From Opitutaceae bacterium (GTDB lineage: Bacteria; Verrucomicrobiota; Verrucomicrobiia; Opitutales; Opitutaceae), in NCBI GenBank assembly GCA_030693515.1, contig JAUYAK010000033.1, positions 1 through 61,205 on the forward strand: DNA of 61,205 nucleotides. Reading direction: 5' to 3'. Shown here one piece after another: positions 7,797-16,182 of this stretch (positions are counted from its first letter, which is position 1; the number at the start of each line of letters is the position of its first letter). Below the pieces are notes generated by a model, which made no database searches, was not told where the DNA came from, and worked only from the letters and a program-made list of their open reading frames with translations. The position numbers and the translations under genes were made by a program.

Positions 7797-8723
7797 TCAG
7801 AAGGCGAAGCCGAGCTCCACGGAGGCGTAGCCGCCGGCTTCCCCGCTCGATTTCAGCTTTCGCTGCCGGTCGGGATATTCGAACTGGCGGAGGCCGACGA
7901 CGCCGACGGTGAGGCCGAGATCGACGTGCGAGCTGGCCCGCCACTTGGCCTGAAGGCCGGCGCGCGCCTCGGTGTATTCGATTTTGGTGTCGGTCAGCCG
8001 CAGATCGGCGAGTCGCTGGGCGGCGCCGGAACGCGCGACATAGTAGGTCGTCCACGTGCCCTCGGCGACGAGGCCGAACTCCAGCGCTGGCGTCGGCGTG
8101 AAGAACACCCCGGTCCGCGGCAGGCCGAGCGCGAGACGCCACTGCGGAGCGAAGGCCCAGTCCAAGCCGGCGACGGGCACGAGCCGGTTGCTGCCCTCGG
8201 CGAGCGAATCCGCGCTGGCCCCGAGCGCGAACCTCAGGGCGGGGGAAAACTCATGGACAGCCAGCGTGGTGACGGTCACGCCGAAGCTCCGGGCCACGAG
8301 CCGGGAACCCCCGGCGGTGCGCCACGAGGGGGAAATTTGCAGCAGCCCCTGCCAGCCGGCGCCGAACTGCTCTTCGTAGGAGAACTCCACGCCCGCGCTC
8401 TGGAACCGCTCCGGCAAGGGCAGCGTCCAGGGTTTTCGGTCCTGATTGAAATCGGTGCGTTGCACGAAGGCGCTGAAGCCCAGCGCCGCGCCCCCGACCT
8501 TGAGCGGGCTGTAGTCGGCGCGCAGGCCGATCTCCTCGGTGCGCATCGCGGAGAATTTCTGCCCGCCGCCTGCGAGGCGGACGTCGCCGGAGCCCGCCAC
8601 GGTGGCGCGGAGCGCGACCACGGGGCTCTCCGGTTCAAGCGGCGCGGCGGCCCGCAGGGCCGGCGAGGCGCTGATCAGCGCGAGCATGAGAGTGAGGGAC
8701 GGGAGACAGGTGTGTGAGCACAT
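7797..8723 (-). CDS. Predicted outer-membrane beta-barrel protein
   Basis: A 308-residue protein with a signal peptide (MCSHTCLPSLTLMLALISAS, cleavage near ALRAA at 26). The rest is made of alternating-residue beta strands with aromatic girdles, and the last residue is Phe (VELGFAF), as expected for a Bam-inserted outer-membrane barrel. The layout resembles the DUF6268 family, but that name is tentative. It is first in the operon that continues through DUF2306, the small protein, kinase and regulator. Upstream lies a 380-base non-coding stretch carrying nested palindromes. Confidence 0.7.
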   Translation of the reverse strand: MCSHTCLPSLTLMLALISASPALRAAAPLEPESPVVALRATVAGSGDVRLAGGGQKFSAMRTEEIGLRADYSPLKVGGAALGFSAFVQRTDFNQDRKPWTLPLPERFQSAGVEFSYEEQFGAGWQGLLQISPSWRTAGGSRLVARSFGVTVTTLAVHEFSPALRFALGASADSLAEGSNRLVPVAGLDWAFAPQWRLALGLPRTGVFFTPTPALEFGLVAEGTWTTYYVARSGAAQRLADLRLTDTKIEYTEARAGLQAKWRASSHVDLGLTVGVVGLRQFEYPDRQRKLKSSGEAGGYASVELGFAF

Positions 8724-8830
8724 GAGGCGGCGAAGGTGCGGCCGCGCCCGCCGGCCTCAACGTTCGCACCACCAGCGGGCGCTGGGCACAGCCAACGGTG
8801 CATAGCGCCCGGCGAGTCCCGGGGAGGATT

Positions 8831-8993
8831 ATTGAGAATCGCGCGATAGCCCGACGGCGAGGTCCGAGGTAGGGCGGGTCTGTGACCCGCCCTGAAACGT
8901 TCGGCGCGCGAATGGGCGGGTCACAGCCCCGCCCTACCCCAGGGCCACCGCTTCCGATTTCGCATCGTGTCAGCCTATCACGCGATTCTCAAT
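8831..8993. repeat. Nested pair of inverted repeats, possible mobile palindromic element
   Basis: This stretch is the core of a non-coding gap of 380 bases (8724-9103). The outer arms are 19 bases, at 8831-8849 (attgagaatcgcgcgatag) and 8975-8993 as its reverse complement with one mismatch. Inside them are inner arms of about 25 bases at 8869-8893 and 8914-8938, starting ggtagggcggg and ending cccgccctacc, again with one mismatch. The short ends gtagggc...gccctac recur at 10025-10096 and 18056-18115. There is no open frame of note. A REP/MITE-like element is likely; a structured regulatory RNA ahead of the downstream operon is an alternative. I see nothing else in the gap. Confidence 0.75.
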
Positions 8994-9103
8994 CGGCGCG
9001 GTCCGCAGGGTGGGGACGGGTGGCGGGCCTGAAGCCGGCCCGTTTCACCCGGCCACAAAAAAGCCGGCGCTCCCGGGCGCCGGCGGAAGGGAGCGGGGTG
9101 CGG

Positions 9104-9918
9104 TCAGTTCTTGATCACGTAGACCTCGAGAAGCACAAGGCCGCTGGCGCCGGCATCCGTGGAGTCGGCTTGGACCGTGTAGGCGCCGGCGTCCAATCTG
9201 AGCAGCACAGCGGAATCCTTGCTGCCGTTGGCGAGGCCGAAGGCGCCGACGGCGGTGAAGGCGGCCTTCAGCGCGGACACTTCGGCCGCCGTCGTGCCCC
9301 AGTCGTCATTGGTTTTTATGGTGACGGTGCCCTTGTTGACCGTGAGCCGAGGGTTGGGCAGCACCCCGCCGAGCGGAGCAAGGCTGGGGCCGATCGCGCG
9401 GATGAGGACTTGCTGCGAGCTGGCGTCCGCCAGGACAAACCCCGCGGTGACGACGCCGCCGACCGGACAAAACGCGAGCGTGGAGACGTTCGGCTTGTTC
9501 GTGGTGGTGGGCGTCGATGGAGCAGGTGGGGACGGGAGGGCGGAGGATCTCGTTGCGGTGATGATGCAATGGTCGCTGCCCAGGATGGCATAGACTTCGG
9601 CGGAGCGTTTGAAGTTGGCCGTAAATCCCGGGATTTCGGCGAGGGCGTTGTGATTAACCACACGCATGACGAACTTGTCATGGACAGCGGCAAGCGTGGC
9701 CGGGCTCATGCGCAGGTGGCGAGCGAACGATCATGCGATTGAACCCGGATGAACGTGCCGGTGTGGCCGAGCGTGCCGAACACGTGGCGAACCAGTCCGT
9801 TTCCGAGGTCGGTAAATCGATCGACGTCGGCGGATTGGTTGAATTGCGCATGACCGGTCGCGGCGCCGGCCAAAAGGCCGAGCGCGAGGAGGAGTGAGCG
9901 AATTATTTTGGGCTGCAT
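9104..9918 (-). pseudogene. Secreted Opitutus-type protein, probably one gene broken by a frameshift
   Basis: Two minus-strand frames overlap by four bases at 9706-9709. The upstream one (70 residues from ATG 9918) has a signal peptide ending GHAQ and then FTDLGNGLVRHVFG. The downstream one (201 residues from ATG 9709) has no signal, a Pro/Thr linker, and a C-terminal beta-rich domain containing VLIRAIGPSLAPLG, TNDDWG and YTVQADSTDAGASG. That domain is a recurring C-terminal module of large secreted proteins in Opitutus relatives. The downstream frame extends upstream as SFARHLR before a stop, so a one-base shift near 9730 would join them. Alternatives are a sequencing error or two truly overlapping genes. 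Function unknown. Confidence 0.55.
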
Positions 9919-10024
9919 GGCGTCGCCAACCTGCGAGCCCGCTCCGTCGCATCAACGATCCCGGCACCAACGGCGGCACGGCACAGTGAACGGCGATCCG
10001 GGCGGGACGATTGGGCCGCCTTGG

Positions 10025-10096
10025 GTAGGGCGGCGACTCCGTTCGCCGCCGCCGTCGTCGTCTCCGAACCGGCGCGGAGCGGAGTCCGCGCCCTAC
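10025..10096. repeat. Palindromic repeat with gtagggc...gccctac ends
   Basis: Inverted arms at 10025-10050 (beginning gtagggcggcgactccg) and 10071-10096 (ending cggagtccgcgccctac), with about 20 bases between them. It sits in the gap between the bicupin stop (10134) and the start of the broken secreted gene (9918), both on the minus strand. The same short termini are seen at 8869-8938 and 18056-18115, with different internal sequence, so these are probably members of one element family. It could also fold as a transcription-ending hairpin. Confidence 0.7.
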
Positions 10097-10133
10097 CACA
10101 GGCAGAAATCCAAAAGCAAAGAGCCGCCGGGCC

Positions 10134-11159
10134 TCACTCCTCGCCGTCCCAGTAGTCCGCTTCGGCGATGCGGAAAAATTTCCGCGGCGCGCGCAGGCCC
10201 CATTTGCCGGAGTCGGGGTAGTGCCAGTAGTCCACCGGCGGATTGTCGGCGATGAGCAGGAACTCGAGGGCGGTGTCGGGCGCCGCCGTGATTTGGTGCG
10301 GCTCGCCCGGCGGATGCAGCACGACATCGCCGACCGTGACCTCGTGCGTCGCGTCGCCCGTCCGCACGGTCCCGCGGCCCGTGGTGATGAAAAACAATTC
10401 CCACTGCGCGGCGTGCGAGTGGAACGGGCAGCCGCACTCGCCCGGCTCCAACCGGCTCAGCTCAAGATCGAAGGGGTGGCCGCCGAGGCCGGTGGGCGTG
10501 TGGCGCTGCGCGCCGAGCGCGAGGGAGAGCTCCTTGCTCGCGCCGCGGAATTTTTTCTTCGGCGATGCCCACGGCTCCCACGGCAGGGCATCGGGCTGGA
10601 GCTTCCGCGCTGCGAATGGAGCGATGGCCGGAGCTTGGGGCGGGGGCGCGATCGTGAAGCCCGAGGCGCCGCCGGGCGGGAGCTCATCCTCGCCGTCGAA
10701 GTAGTCGGTCTCCGTGATCCGGAAAAGTTTTCCTGGCGGGCGCAGGCCCCACTTGTCGGAGTCGGGATAGTAAAACGCGTCGAGCGGCGGGTTGTCCGTG
10801 AGGATGAGCACCTCGAGGTCGCCGGGGCCGGCGTTGGTGAGCTGGTGCGGCGCACCCGGCGGATGGAAAAACACGTCGCCGGCCGTCACCGGCGTGCGGC
10901 CTTCCGGGGTGCGCACGGTGCCGGTGCCGGCGCGGACGAGAAACAGCTCCCATTGCGCGAAGTGCAGGTGATAGGGGCACACGCTGGCGCCGGGCGGGAT
11001 GCGGCGGATCTGGACGTCGAACGGATGGCCGCCGCCCCAGGTGCCGGTGTTGCGCACGCCGCCGAGCGCGAGGCTGATATTCTGCGCGAACGAATGAAAC
11101 CTGCCGGTGGGCGAGCGCTGCTCGGCCCACGGGAGCGAGGAGAGGTGGACGCGGTGCAT
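10134..11159 (-). CDS. Bicupin protein
   Basis: A 341-residue cytoplasmic protein made of two related cupin domains. Metal-ligand patterns are H64-x-H66, E71 and H105 in the first, and H247-x-H249, E254 and H288 in the second. Each sits in the same surroundings (AQWELF, then PPGxPHQ). Each half ends with a matching tail, YPDSDKWGLRPPGKLF and YPDSGKWGLRAPRKFF, closing with DYFDGED or DYWDGEE. So the gene arose by internal duplication. Both sites look able to bind metal, so it could be a dioxygenase, isomerase or sugar-sensing protein; I cannot choose. A remnant of a close copy lies at 4783-4896. Confidence 0.8.
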   Translation of the reverse strand: MHRVHLSSLPWAEQRSPTGRFHSFAQNISLALGGVRNTGTWGGGHPFDVQIRRIPPGASVCPYHLHFAQWELFLVRAGTGTVRTPEGRTPVTAGDVFFHPPGAPHQLTNAGPGDLEVLILTDNPPLDAFYYPDSDKWGLRPPGKLFRITETDYFDGEDELPPGGASGFTIAPPPQAPAIAPFAARKLQPDALPWEPWASPKKKFRGASKELSLALGAQRHTPTGLGGHPFDLELSRLEPGECGCPFHSHAAQWELFFITTGRGTVRTGDATHEVTVGDVVLHPPGEPHQITAAPDTALEFLLIADNPPVDYWHYPDSGKWGLRAPRKFFRIAEADYWDGEE

Positions 11160-11181
11160 ACGGCGGTGGTTCAGGCGCTCG

Positions 11182-11482
11182 TCAGGCCTCGTGGGGCCGA
11201 GCCAGGCGCTTGGCGGATTCCGGGGCGTCGAGATAGTTTTCGCGGCTCACGATCTTGCGGCCGGCGAAAGGGAGGGGGCAATTTGCCCCTTCCCTTTGAA
11301 GGCTCGGTTGGCGTAAGAAACTTCAACGCAAAGGAGGGGGACAACTTGTCCCCTCCCTTGACGTCACCGGCTAGGACGTTGGCTGTGAACGCGACGACAT
11401 CGACGATGACGAACCACCACTCGCCGGCGTGGAGGGTTTTGCGGATTTCCTTTTTCTGGAACAGGGCGATGCGGGTTTCCAT
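11182..11482 (-). pseudogene. Bro-N (phage antirepressor-like) gene, internally replaced by a palindromic element
   Basis: From ATG 11482 the first 36 or so residues (METRIALFQKKEIRKTLHAG, then EWWFVIVDVVAF) are the start of a Bro-N domain protein. The frame then runs into two hairpin sequences (11267-11359). Beyond them, in a different frame, comes RKIVSRENYLDAPESAKRLA and a stop at 11182, which looks like the C-terminal tail of the same protein class (compare the usual 'KVVSxENYL' ending). The centre of the gene is gone. It starts 19 bp after the restriction-modification gene on the same strand; Bro-N/KilA-N genes are frequent companions of such loci. A short 103-residue product could still be made. 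Confidence 0.65.
11267..11359. repeat. Paired hairpin element inside the broken Bro-N gene
   Basis: Two hairpins lie in a row: 11267-11297 (aaagggagggggcaatttgc and its complement) and 11330-11359 (aaaggagggggacaacttgt and its complement). They are about 32 bases apart, and each also resembles the reverse complement of the other. This is the layout of a REP doublet (REPIN-like). It occupies the place where the middle of the Bro-N coding sequence should be, and the frame changes across it. Confidence 0.7.
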
Positions 11483-11501
11483 GGCGGAGGATACTGGCGC
11501 G

Positions 11502-14500
11502 CTACCGCACAAACGTGCCGGCTTCGTCGCCGGGGCGGGCGCGGCCGAGGGTGACGAGGGTGTGCAGGATATCGAGGATGTCGGGCGCTTTCGCGCGGGC
11601 GAAGCGGGCCGCCAGGGTCGCGGCGGTCGCGGGGCTGGCCTCGGCGGCGAGCGCGAGTTCGACGGCGCGCACGCGCTCGGCGAGCGACGCCGGCCACGCG
11701 CTCTTGGCCGGCTTGGAGGGAGGGGTTTTAGGCCCCGACTTCCGGCCGCGGGATTGGCCGGGGCGTGAAGCCCCTCCCGCCGTGCCGGCCTCCTCCAGGC
11801 CGAGGGCGGATTGTTTTTCCCCGGCGAAGAGCGGCTGCTGGTAGTCGGGCCGGAGCCAGCGGACGAGGCCCCGGGCCTCCTCGGCGGCGCGGGCGGCGTT
11901 GAGGGCGACGACGCGCCCGAGGATTTCGGCCTCGGTGAGCGGCCAGGGCCAGCCGTAGGCGGCGGCGACGGCGGCATCGAGGTCGTCGTGCAGCTGGCGG
12001 AGGGTGGAGACGAGCGCCCGGTCGTGGACGAGTTTTTCCTTGGCGGTGAGGACGATTGGGGGTGGGGACGGCTCTCCGAGCCGTCCTGGGTTGGCGGTCG
12101 AAGCGGGGAACTCAGGACGCCTCGGAGAGGCGTCCCCACCCCGGACTTTTTCGAGCACGTTGTAGATATCGGTGAGGCCGAGGCCGTGCTGCGCCTGCGC
12201 GCGCTTGCGGTGGGCGTCGAGTTCCTCGGCCAGCGCGCGGATTTTCTCCTTCTGCTTTTCCGTGCAATCGGGGAACGGGAAGGGATCGAAGCATTCCGTT
12301 TTGGGGTAAACGGGACGGTCTTCGAGTAGCGCGCCGCGAGAAAGTGCAAACGTCGCGTGGATGCGGCTACTCGCGACGCCGAGCTGGAAGGCGTCTTCGA
12401 GAGCGATGACGACGAGTTTATTGTCTGGAAGAATTGCGGCGTCGAGAAACTGAAAGATGCGATGCTTTGCGGTCTCGACAGTCGCTATGTAGCGCCGCAG
12501 GCCGACGAGCGCTGGACGAAGCTCGGGACGTGGGCGACCGAACAACCACCAATTTTCTTTTATCTTTGGCTCCCGGTTTTGGTCTCTATCTGGTTTCACG
12601 TTCTTGAGCACGTGCTCGTAAACTTTGGGAAATCGCGTGCGCACCTCTTCGGACGTGAGGCCAAAGAGATCGATCACCATCGCGTCGCGCGGTGTGTCGG
12701 TGAGGTCTCGGCCGTTGCGATAGGAGCGGATGTGTTGCTCAAGGCCGTTCACTTTTCCGAGCCCGAGTGCTTTCGCTTGTTCGGGTGTGATGATGAAGCC
12801 GTCGCCGAAAAGCATCATGCCGCGATAGGTGAGTCCATCGTTCGCCTTGAGCGGCAGCGTGACGGCGACATTCGTGCCGGTCGTGAAGTCGGGGGAAATC
12901 GCGCCGAGATCGAGTCCAAGTTGCACCGCGTTCTCGCCGGTGGCGTCGGGTTCCTCGTGGGTGACTTGCTGGAGCTGGCCGACTGTGGGAGCGGCTTTAC
13001 GCCGCGATGGTTCGTCGCCGGAGTCGCGGGGTAAACCCGCTCCCACAATTTTCGGAAGCGAGCTTGCGCCGACACTCATCGCGATGCGAACGGCGGCTCC
13101 ATCGGAGCTTTCCACCCATGGGTGATCCGGAATCGCGAACGTGAGATAAAGGCCATCGTCCATCGCCGCCTGCACTACCCGGCGGTTGAATGTCTGGCGA
13201 ATGCTGTTGGTCGTGATGAAGCCGAAGCGGCGCGCACGGCCGGCGAGCACTTCCAACGCGGCCTTGTGCCACCAGAACATCACGAAGTCGGCGCTCTCCG
13301 GCATTGCCGGATAGGTTTTACGCAGCGTCTCGGTGTAACCGTCGCCGAGGTCTTCGCGCATCCGGGCTGTGCCGAGAAATGGCGGATTCCCCACGATGAA
13401 GTCCGCCTGCGGCCATTCGGCTTTGTGCGGATCAACGAAGGTTTCGAGCGGGATGACGGCTTTTTCGTCGGGCACGGCGCGGCCGGTTACGGGATCGGTC
13501 TTCATCGTCTTCCGGTCCCAGACGAAGCGCGTCGCGCCGTGGGCGTCCGTGGCGAATTCCTTTTTGTCGTAGGCGAGGACGGCGTCGCGGCACTCGATGT
13601 TCTTGAAGGCGCGGAGGACGGGCTCGGGCCACTCGGTGGCGCCGCGGTTGCGGTGGTGCCACTGGAGGTAGCCGATCCAGAGGACGAGCTCGGCGACGGC
13701 GGCGGCGCGGACGTTGAGTTCGAGGCCGAGGAACTGGTGCGGGTCCACGGTCTCGCCGCCGAGGTCGAGGCGCATGTTCTCGCCGAAGCCTTCGAGGAGC
13801 ACGAGCACCTCGCCCTCGAGGCGCTTGAGGTGCTCGAGGGCGACGTAGAGGAAGTTGCCGGAGCCGCAGGCGGGATCGAGCACGCGCACGGCGCAGAGGC
13901 GGTGGTGGAAGGCGCGGGTCTCCCGGATGGCGGCCTTGAGGTCGCCGCGGTTGGCGAGCGTGATGGCGGCGGCGCTCACCTGGGACCACTCCTCGCGGAG
14001 CGGCTCGACCACGGTGGGGAGCACGAGGCGCTCGACGTAGGCGCGCGGGGTGTAGTGGGCGCCGAGCTTGTGGCGCTCGGCGGGGTGGAGGGCGCGCTCG
14101 AGCAGGGTGCCGAAGATGGCGGGCTCGACGTGGCGCCACTCGCAGGCGGCGGCGCGGCGGAGGAGGCCGAGCTGCGTGCCATCGACCGGCAGGGCGCGGG
14201 CTTCGGCGAAGAGGCCGCCGTTGAAGCAGAGGAGCTTTTTCTTCAGCAGGCCGGAGAAGCGGCCCTCGTTCATGTCCTCAAACAGGAGCTGGAGCAGGGG
14301 CACGAAGGCGCCGGGGTCGGCCTTGGCGGAGTCGAGGAGCTGCTTGAAGCTGTCGGCGGGCAGCAGGCCCACATCCTCGGCAAACATGCAGAAGAGGCAG
14401 CGGGAGAGAAAGGCGGCGACGTCCTTGGGCTCGTGGCGGCGCTCGAAGGATTTGGCGAGTTCGGCGAGGTGGCCGGCGACCTCGCGGGTGACGGCCGCGG

Positions 14501-15134
14501 CGATCTTGGAGGGATCGAGCGCGAACGGATCGAGCCAGAGGGCGCGGAGCCGGGCGCGGACGGCGGGGTCGCGGAGATCGGCGAGGCGGATGCGGTTGGC
14601 GCGGGGATCGGGAAACGGGAGGTAGGCTTTCCCCTGCTGGGAAAAATCGGCGTAGAGCTCGAAGACGTGGCCGACATCGACGACGAGGAGGAACGGCGGG
14701 GTGGGCTCGCCGGCGGGGAGATTGCGGGCGTAGCGCTCGGCCTGGCCACGGGCCTTGAGCATGGCGTCGTCCCACGCCTCGGAGCCGCGGGCGATCTTGG
14801 GTTTCCTCGCGGGCGTGGCATCGAGGGCGAGTTCGGCGGGCTCGCCGGCGGGTTTTTCGGCGGCGTATTGCTTGGCCTCGAGGACGAAGCAGCCGCGCTT
14901 GTAGAGGTCGATGCGGCCGGTGGTGGATTTGCCGTCGCGCTGGTGGAGCGGCACGGCGCGCTCGAAGACGTAGGCGTTGTGCTCGGTGTCGGCGCCGGCG
15001 GGATCGGGACGCGGCACCTCCAGCACATCGCACAGCTCGGCGAGGAAGAGCGCGTAGTTGGCGCGCTCGGAGACGGACGAGGCCGCCCAGCGGGCGATGA
15101 AGGCGGCGACGGCCTCGGCGGTGGCGGCGGGCAT
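11502..15134 (-). CDS. MmeI-like single-chain restriction-modification enzyme (type IIG/IIL)
   Basis: A 1210-residue fused nuclease and adenine methyltransferase. The N-terminal nuclease has D76 in [10 protein letters not shown] and E86-A-K88 (PD-(D/E)xK), so cleavage activity is likely kept. A helical spacer is at about 190-410. The methyltransferase has motif [10 protein letters not shown] at 420 and motif IV NPPF at 583-586 (adenine-N6 type). A target-recognition region follows at about 690-930, then a helical C-terminus. Bases about 12300-13330 (residues 600-930) are clearly AT-richer than both ends, as if the recognition part had been exchanged. Three palindromic elements sit inside the frame (residues about 696-717, 999-1025, 1119-1139) without breaking it. 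They fall in or after the recognition domain and outside all catalytic motifs. Defence role: methylates host sites and cuts unmodified DNA. The recognition sequence is not predictable by eye. Confidence 0.88.
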   Translation of the reverse strand: MPAATAEAVAAFIARWAASSVSERANYALFLAELCDVLEVPRPDPAGADTEHNAYVFERAVPLHQRDGKSTTGRIDLYKRGCFVLEAKQYAAEKPAGEPAELALDATPARKPKIARGSEAWDDAMLKARGQAERYARNLPAGEPTPPFLLVVDVGHVFELYADFSQQGKAYLPFPDPRANRIRLADLRDPAVRARLRALWLDPFALDPSKIAAAVTREVAGHLAELAKSFERRHEPKDVAAFLSRCLFCMFAEDVGLLPADSFKQLLDSAKADPGAFVPLLQLLFEDMNEGRFSGLLKKKLLCFNGGLFAEARALPVDGTQLGLLRRAAACEWRHVEPAIFGTLLERALHPAERHKLGAHYTPRAYVERLVLPTVVEPLREEWSQVSAAAITLANRGDLKAAIRETRAFHHRLCAVRVLDPACGSGNFLYVALEHLKRLEGEVLVLLEGFGENMRLDLGGETVDPHQFLGLELNVRAAAVAELVLWIGYLQWHHRNRGATEWPEPVLRAFKNIECRDAVLAYDKKEFATDAHGATRFVWDRKTMKTDPVTGRAVPDEKAVIPLETFVDPHKAEWPQADFIVGNPPFLGTARMREDLGDGYTETLRKTYPAMPESADFVMFWWHKAALEVLAGRARRFGFITTNSIRQTFNRRVVQAAMDDGLYLTFAIPDHPWVESSDGAAVRIAMSVGASSLPKIVGAGLPRDSGDEPSRRKAAPTVGQLQQVTHEEPDATGENAVQLGLDLGAISPDFTTGTNVAVTLPLKANDGLTYRGMMLFGDGFIITPEQAKALGLGKVNGLEQHIRSYRNGRDLTDTPRDAMVIDLFGLTSEEVRTRFPKVYEHVLKNVKPDRDQNREPKIKENWWLFGRPRPELRPALVGLRRYIATVETAKHRIFQFLDAAILPDNKLVVIALEDAFQLGVASSRIHATFALSRGALLEDRPVYPKTECFDPFPFPDCTEKQKEKIRALAEELDAHRKRAQAQHGLGLTDIYNVLEKVRGGDASPRRPEFPASTANPGRLGEPSPPPIVLTAKEKLVHDRALVSTLRQLHDDLDAAVAAAYGWPWPLTEAEILGRVVALNAARAAEEARGLVRWLRPDYQQPLFAGEKQSALGLEEAGTAGGASRPGQSRGRKSGPKTPPSKPAKSAWPASLAERVRAVELALAAEASPATAATLAARFARAKAPDILDILHTLVTLGRARPGDEAGTFVR
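11720..11778. repeat. Palindromic element within the restriction-modification coding sequence (C-terminal)
   Basis: Arms ggaggggttttaggccccga (from 11720) and ggggcgtgaagcccctccc (to 11778) are imperfect reverse complements with about 20 bases between. On the minus strand the stretch is read through as a low-complexity, Gly/Arg/Ser/Pro-rich segment ([17 protein letters not shown]) near residues 1119-1139. The composition contrasts with the helical sequence on both sides, as expected of an inserted element. Confidence 0.65.
12061..12140. repeat. Palindromic element within the restriction-modification coding sequence (after the recognition domain)
   Basis: An 80-base element. The left arm starts ggtggggacggctctccgag at 12061 and the right arm ends ctcggagaggcgtccccacc at 12140; over about 32 bases the arms match as reverse complements at about 28 positions. 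It is read through on the minus strand as [20 protein letters not shown], a Pro-rich stretch (residues about 999-1025) between two ordinary helical regions. The frame is intact on both sides. Confidence 0.8.
12984..13047. repeat. REP-like palindrome within the restriction-modification coding sequence (recognition domain)
   Basis: Left arm tgtgggagcggctttacgcc (12984 on) and right arm ending ggggtaaacccgctcccaca (13047) are reverse complements at 22 of 24 positions, with 16 bases between. The tgtgggagcgg start recalls the abundant REP sequences of Pseudomonas, which are moved by RAYT proteins; whether they are related is unknown. The stretch is translated on the minus strand as [20 protein letters not shown], near residues 696-717, within the likely target-recognition region, and keeps the frame. 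Confidence 0.8.
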
Positions 15135-15143
15135 GGGGCGGAA

Positions 15144-15361
15144 TTATTCGGCGAGGCGGGCGCGGGCGAGGCGGGTGGCGGCGCGGAGCTTGCGGGCGAG
15201 CGGTTTCACCGCGGGAAAAGCGCGGCGAAGGGCACCCTGCGCGGGACGTGCTCGGGTCCGAAGCCATCGCCGAATTCGCGGGCCAATTGTCGCGACACTG
15301 TAGCGACAATCTCGTCGCGGTAGGTGGCGACGACGCGGTGCGGGCGGCGAGCGGTCTTCAT
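15144..15361 (-). pseudogene. Internally deleted YhcG/DUF1016-type nuclease gene remnant
   Basis: From ATG 15361 a 51-residue frame reads YRDEIVATVSRQLAREFGDG, then GPEHVPRRVPFAALFP, and stops at 15206. This resembles the N-terminal domain of YhcG (DUF1016_N), whose usual form is roughly IVATLSQQL...FG.GF...MVRFAE.FP. In another frame just beyond, KPLARKLRAATRLARARLAE ends at a stop at 15144, which could be the C-terminal helix of the same protein. The PD-(D/E)xK nuclease core is absent. It lies ten bases upstream of the restriction-modification gene on the same strand, and looks like another decayed member of the defence locus. Confidence 0.5.
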
Positions 15362-15378
15362 GCGCGCGGAGCGGCGGG

Positions 15379-16182
15379 CTACAGTTTTTCGTTCACCACC
15401 GGATTGGTGAGCGCGCCGATCTTCTCGATGTCGATTGTGACGGTGTCGCCGGCCTTCAGCCAGATGGGCGGGGTGCGCGCGAAGCCGACGCCGTGGGGCG
15501 TGCCGGTGAGGATCACGGTGCCGGGGAGGAGCGTGGTGCTGGCGCTCAGAAACTCGATGATCGCGAGCACGTCGAAGATCATGTCGTCGGTGTTCCAGTC
15601 CTGGAGCGTCTCGCCGTTGAGAATGGTGCGGATGCGGAGGGCGTTGGGGTTGGGGATTTCGTCGCGGGTCACGAGCACGGGGCCGAGCGGGGCGAAGGTG
15701 TCGAAGGTCTTGCCGCGGCACCACTGGCCGCCGCCGCCGTTACGCTGCCAGTCGCGGGCGGAGACATCGTTGGCGCAGGTGTAGCCGAGGACGAAGTCGA
15801 GGGCGTTGGCGCGGGTGGCGTTCTTGCAGCGCTTGCCGATCACGACGGCGAGCTCGCACTCGTAGTCCACGGAGGTGCTCGGGAGCTTGACGGGCAGCTC
15901 GATGGGGTCGCCGGGGTTTTGCGTGCTGGCGGGGTTCTTGACGAAGAGCACGGGATAAGGCGGCGGCGGGCTGTTGCTCTCGGCGGCGTGGCGCTTGTAG
16001 TTGAGGCCGATGCAGGGGAGGAAAACCGGGACGACCGGCGCGAGCAGTTTGCCGGGCGTGACGACGCGATCGGTGGCGCGGAAGTCGCCGTAGAGGTCGC
16101 CGGTGATTTCGCGGGCGGAGCCGTCGGCTTGGAGGGCGGCGTAGGCGGGGCCGGTGGGGGTGAGGTGGCGGATGATCTTCAT
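15379..16182 (-). CDS. Fumarylacetoacetate hydrolase (FAH) family protein
   Basis: A 267-residue cytosolic metal-dependent enzyme of the FAH superfamily. It probably cleaves or decarboxylates a beta-diketo acid in an aromatic or sugar-acid breakdown route. Metal ligands are E108 and E110 in SVDYECELAVVIGK and D139 in YTCANDVSARD. The C-terminal block TVILTGTPHGVG is typical. The start ATG 16182 overlaps the VapC stop by four bases (16179-16182), so it is co-transcribed with the toxin-antitoxin genes, probably by chance of position. The exact substrate is unknown; members include ureidoglycolate lyase-like and oxaloacetate decarboxylase-like enzymes. Confidence 0.92.
   Translation of the reverse strand: MKIIRHLTPTGPAYAALQADGSAREITGDLYGDFRATDRVVTPGKLLAPVVPVFLPCIGLNYKRHAAESNSPPPPYPVLFVKNPASTQNPGDPIELPVKLPSTSVDYECELAVVIGKRCKNATRANALDFVLGYTCANDVSARDWQRNGGGGQWCRGKTFDTFAPLGPVLVTRDEIPNPNALRIRTILNGETLQDWNTDDMIFDVLAIIEFLSASTTLLPGTVILTGTPHGVGFARTPPIWLKAGDTVTIDIEKIGALTNPVVNEKL

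Noticed and set aside
8724-9103. Riboswitch or tRNA in the gap ahead of the signalling operon
   Set aside because: The symmetric arms and shared ends with other repeats fit a dispersed element better; no tRNA-like cloverleaf or known riboswitch core was seen.
15286-15310. Perfect inverted repeat attgtcgc/gcgacaat as a recombination site
   Set aside because: It lies in the conserved part of the YhcG-like fragment, where the codons for IVATVSRQL can give this by chance. No flanking duplication or recombinase is seen.
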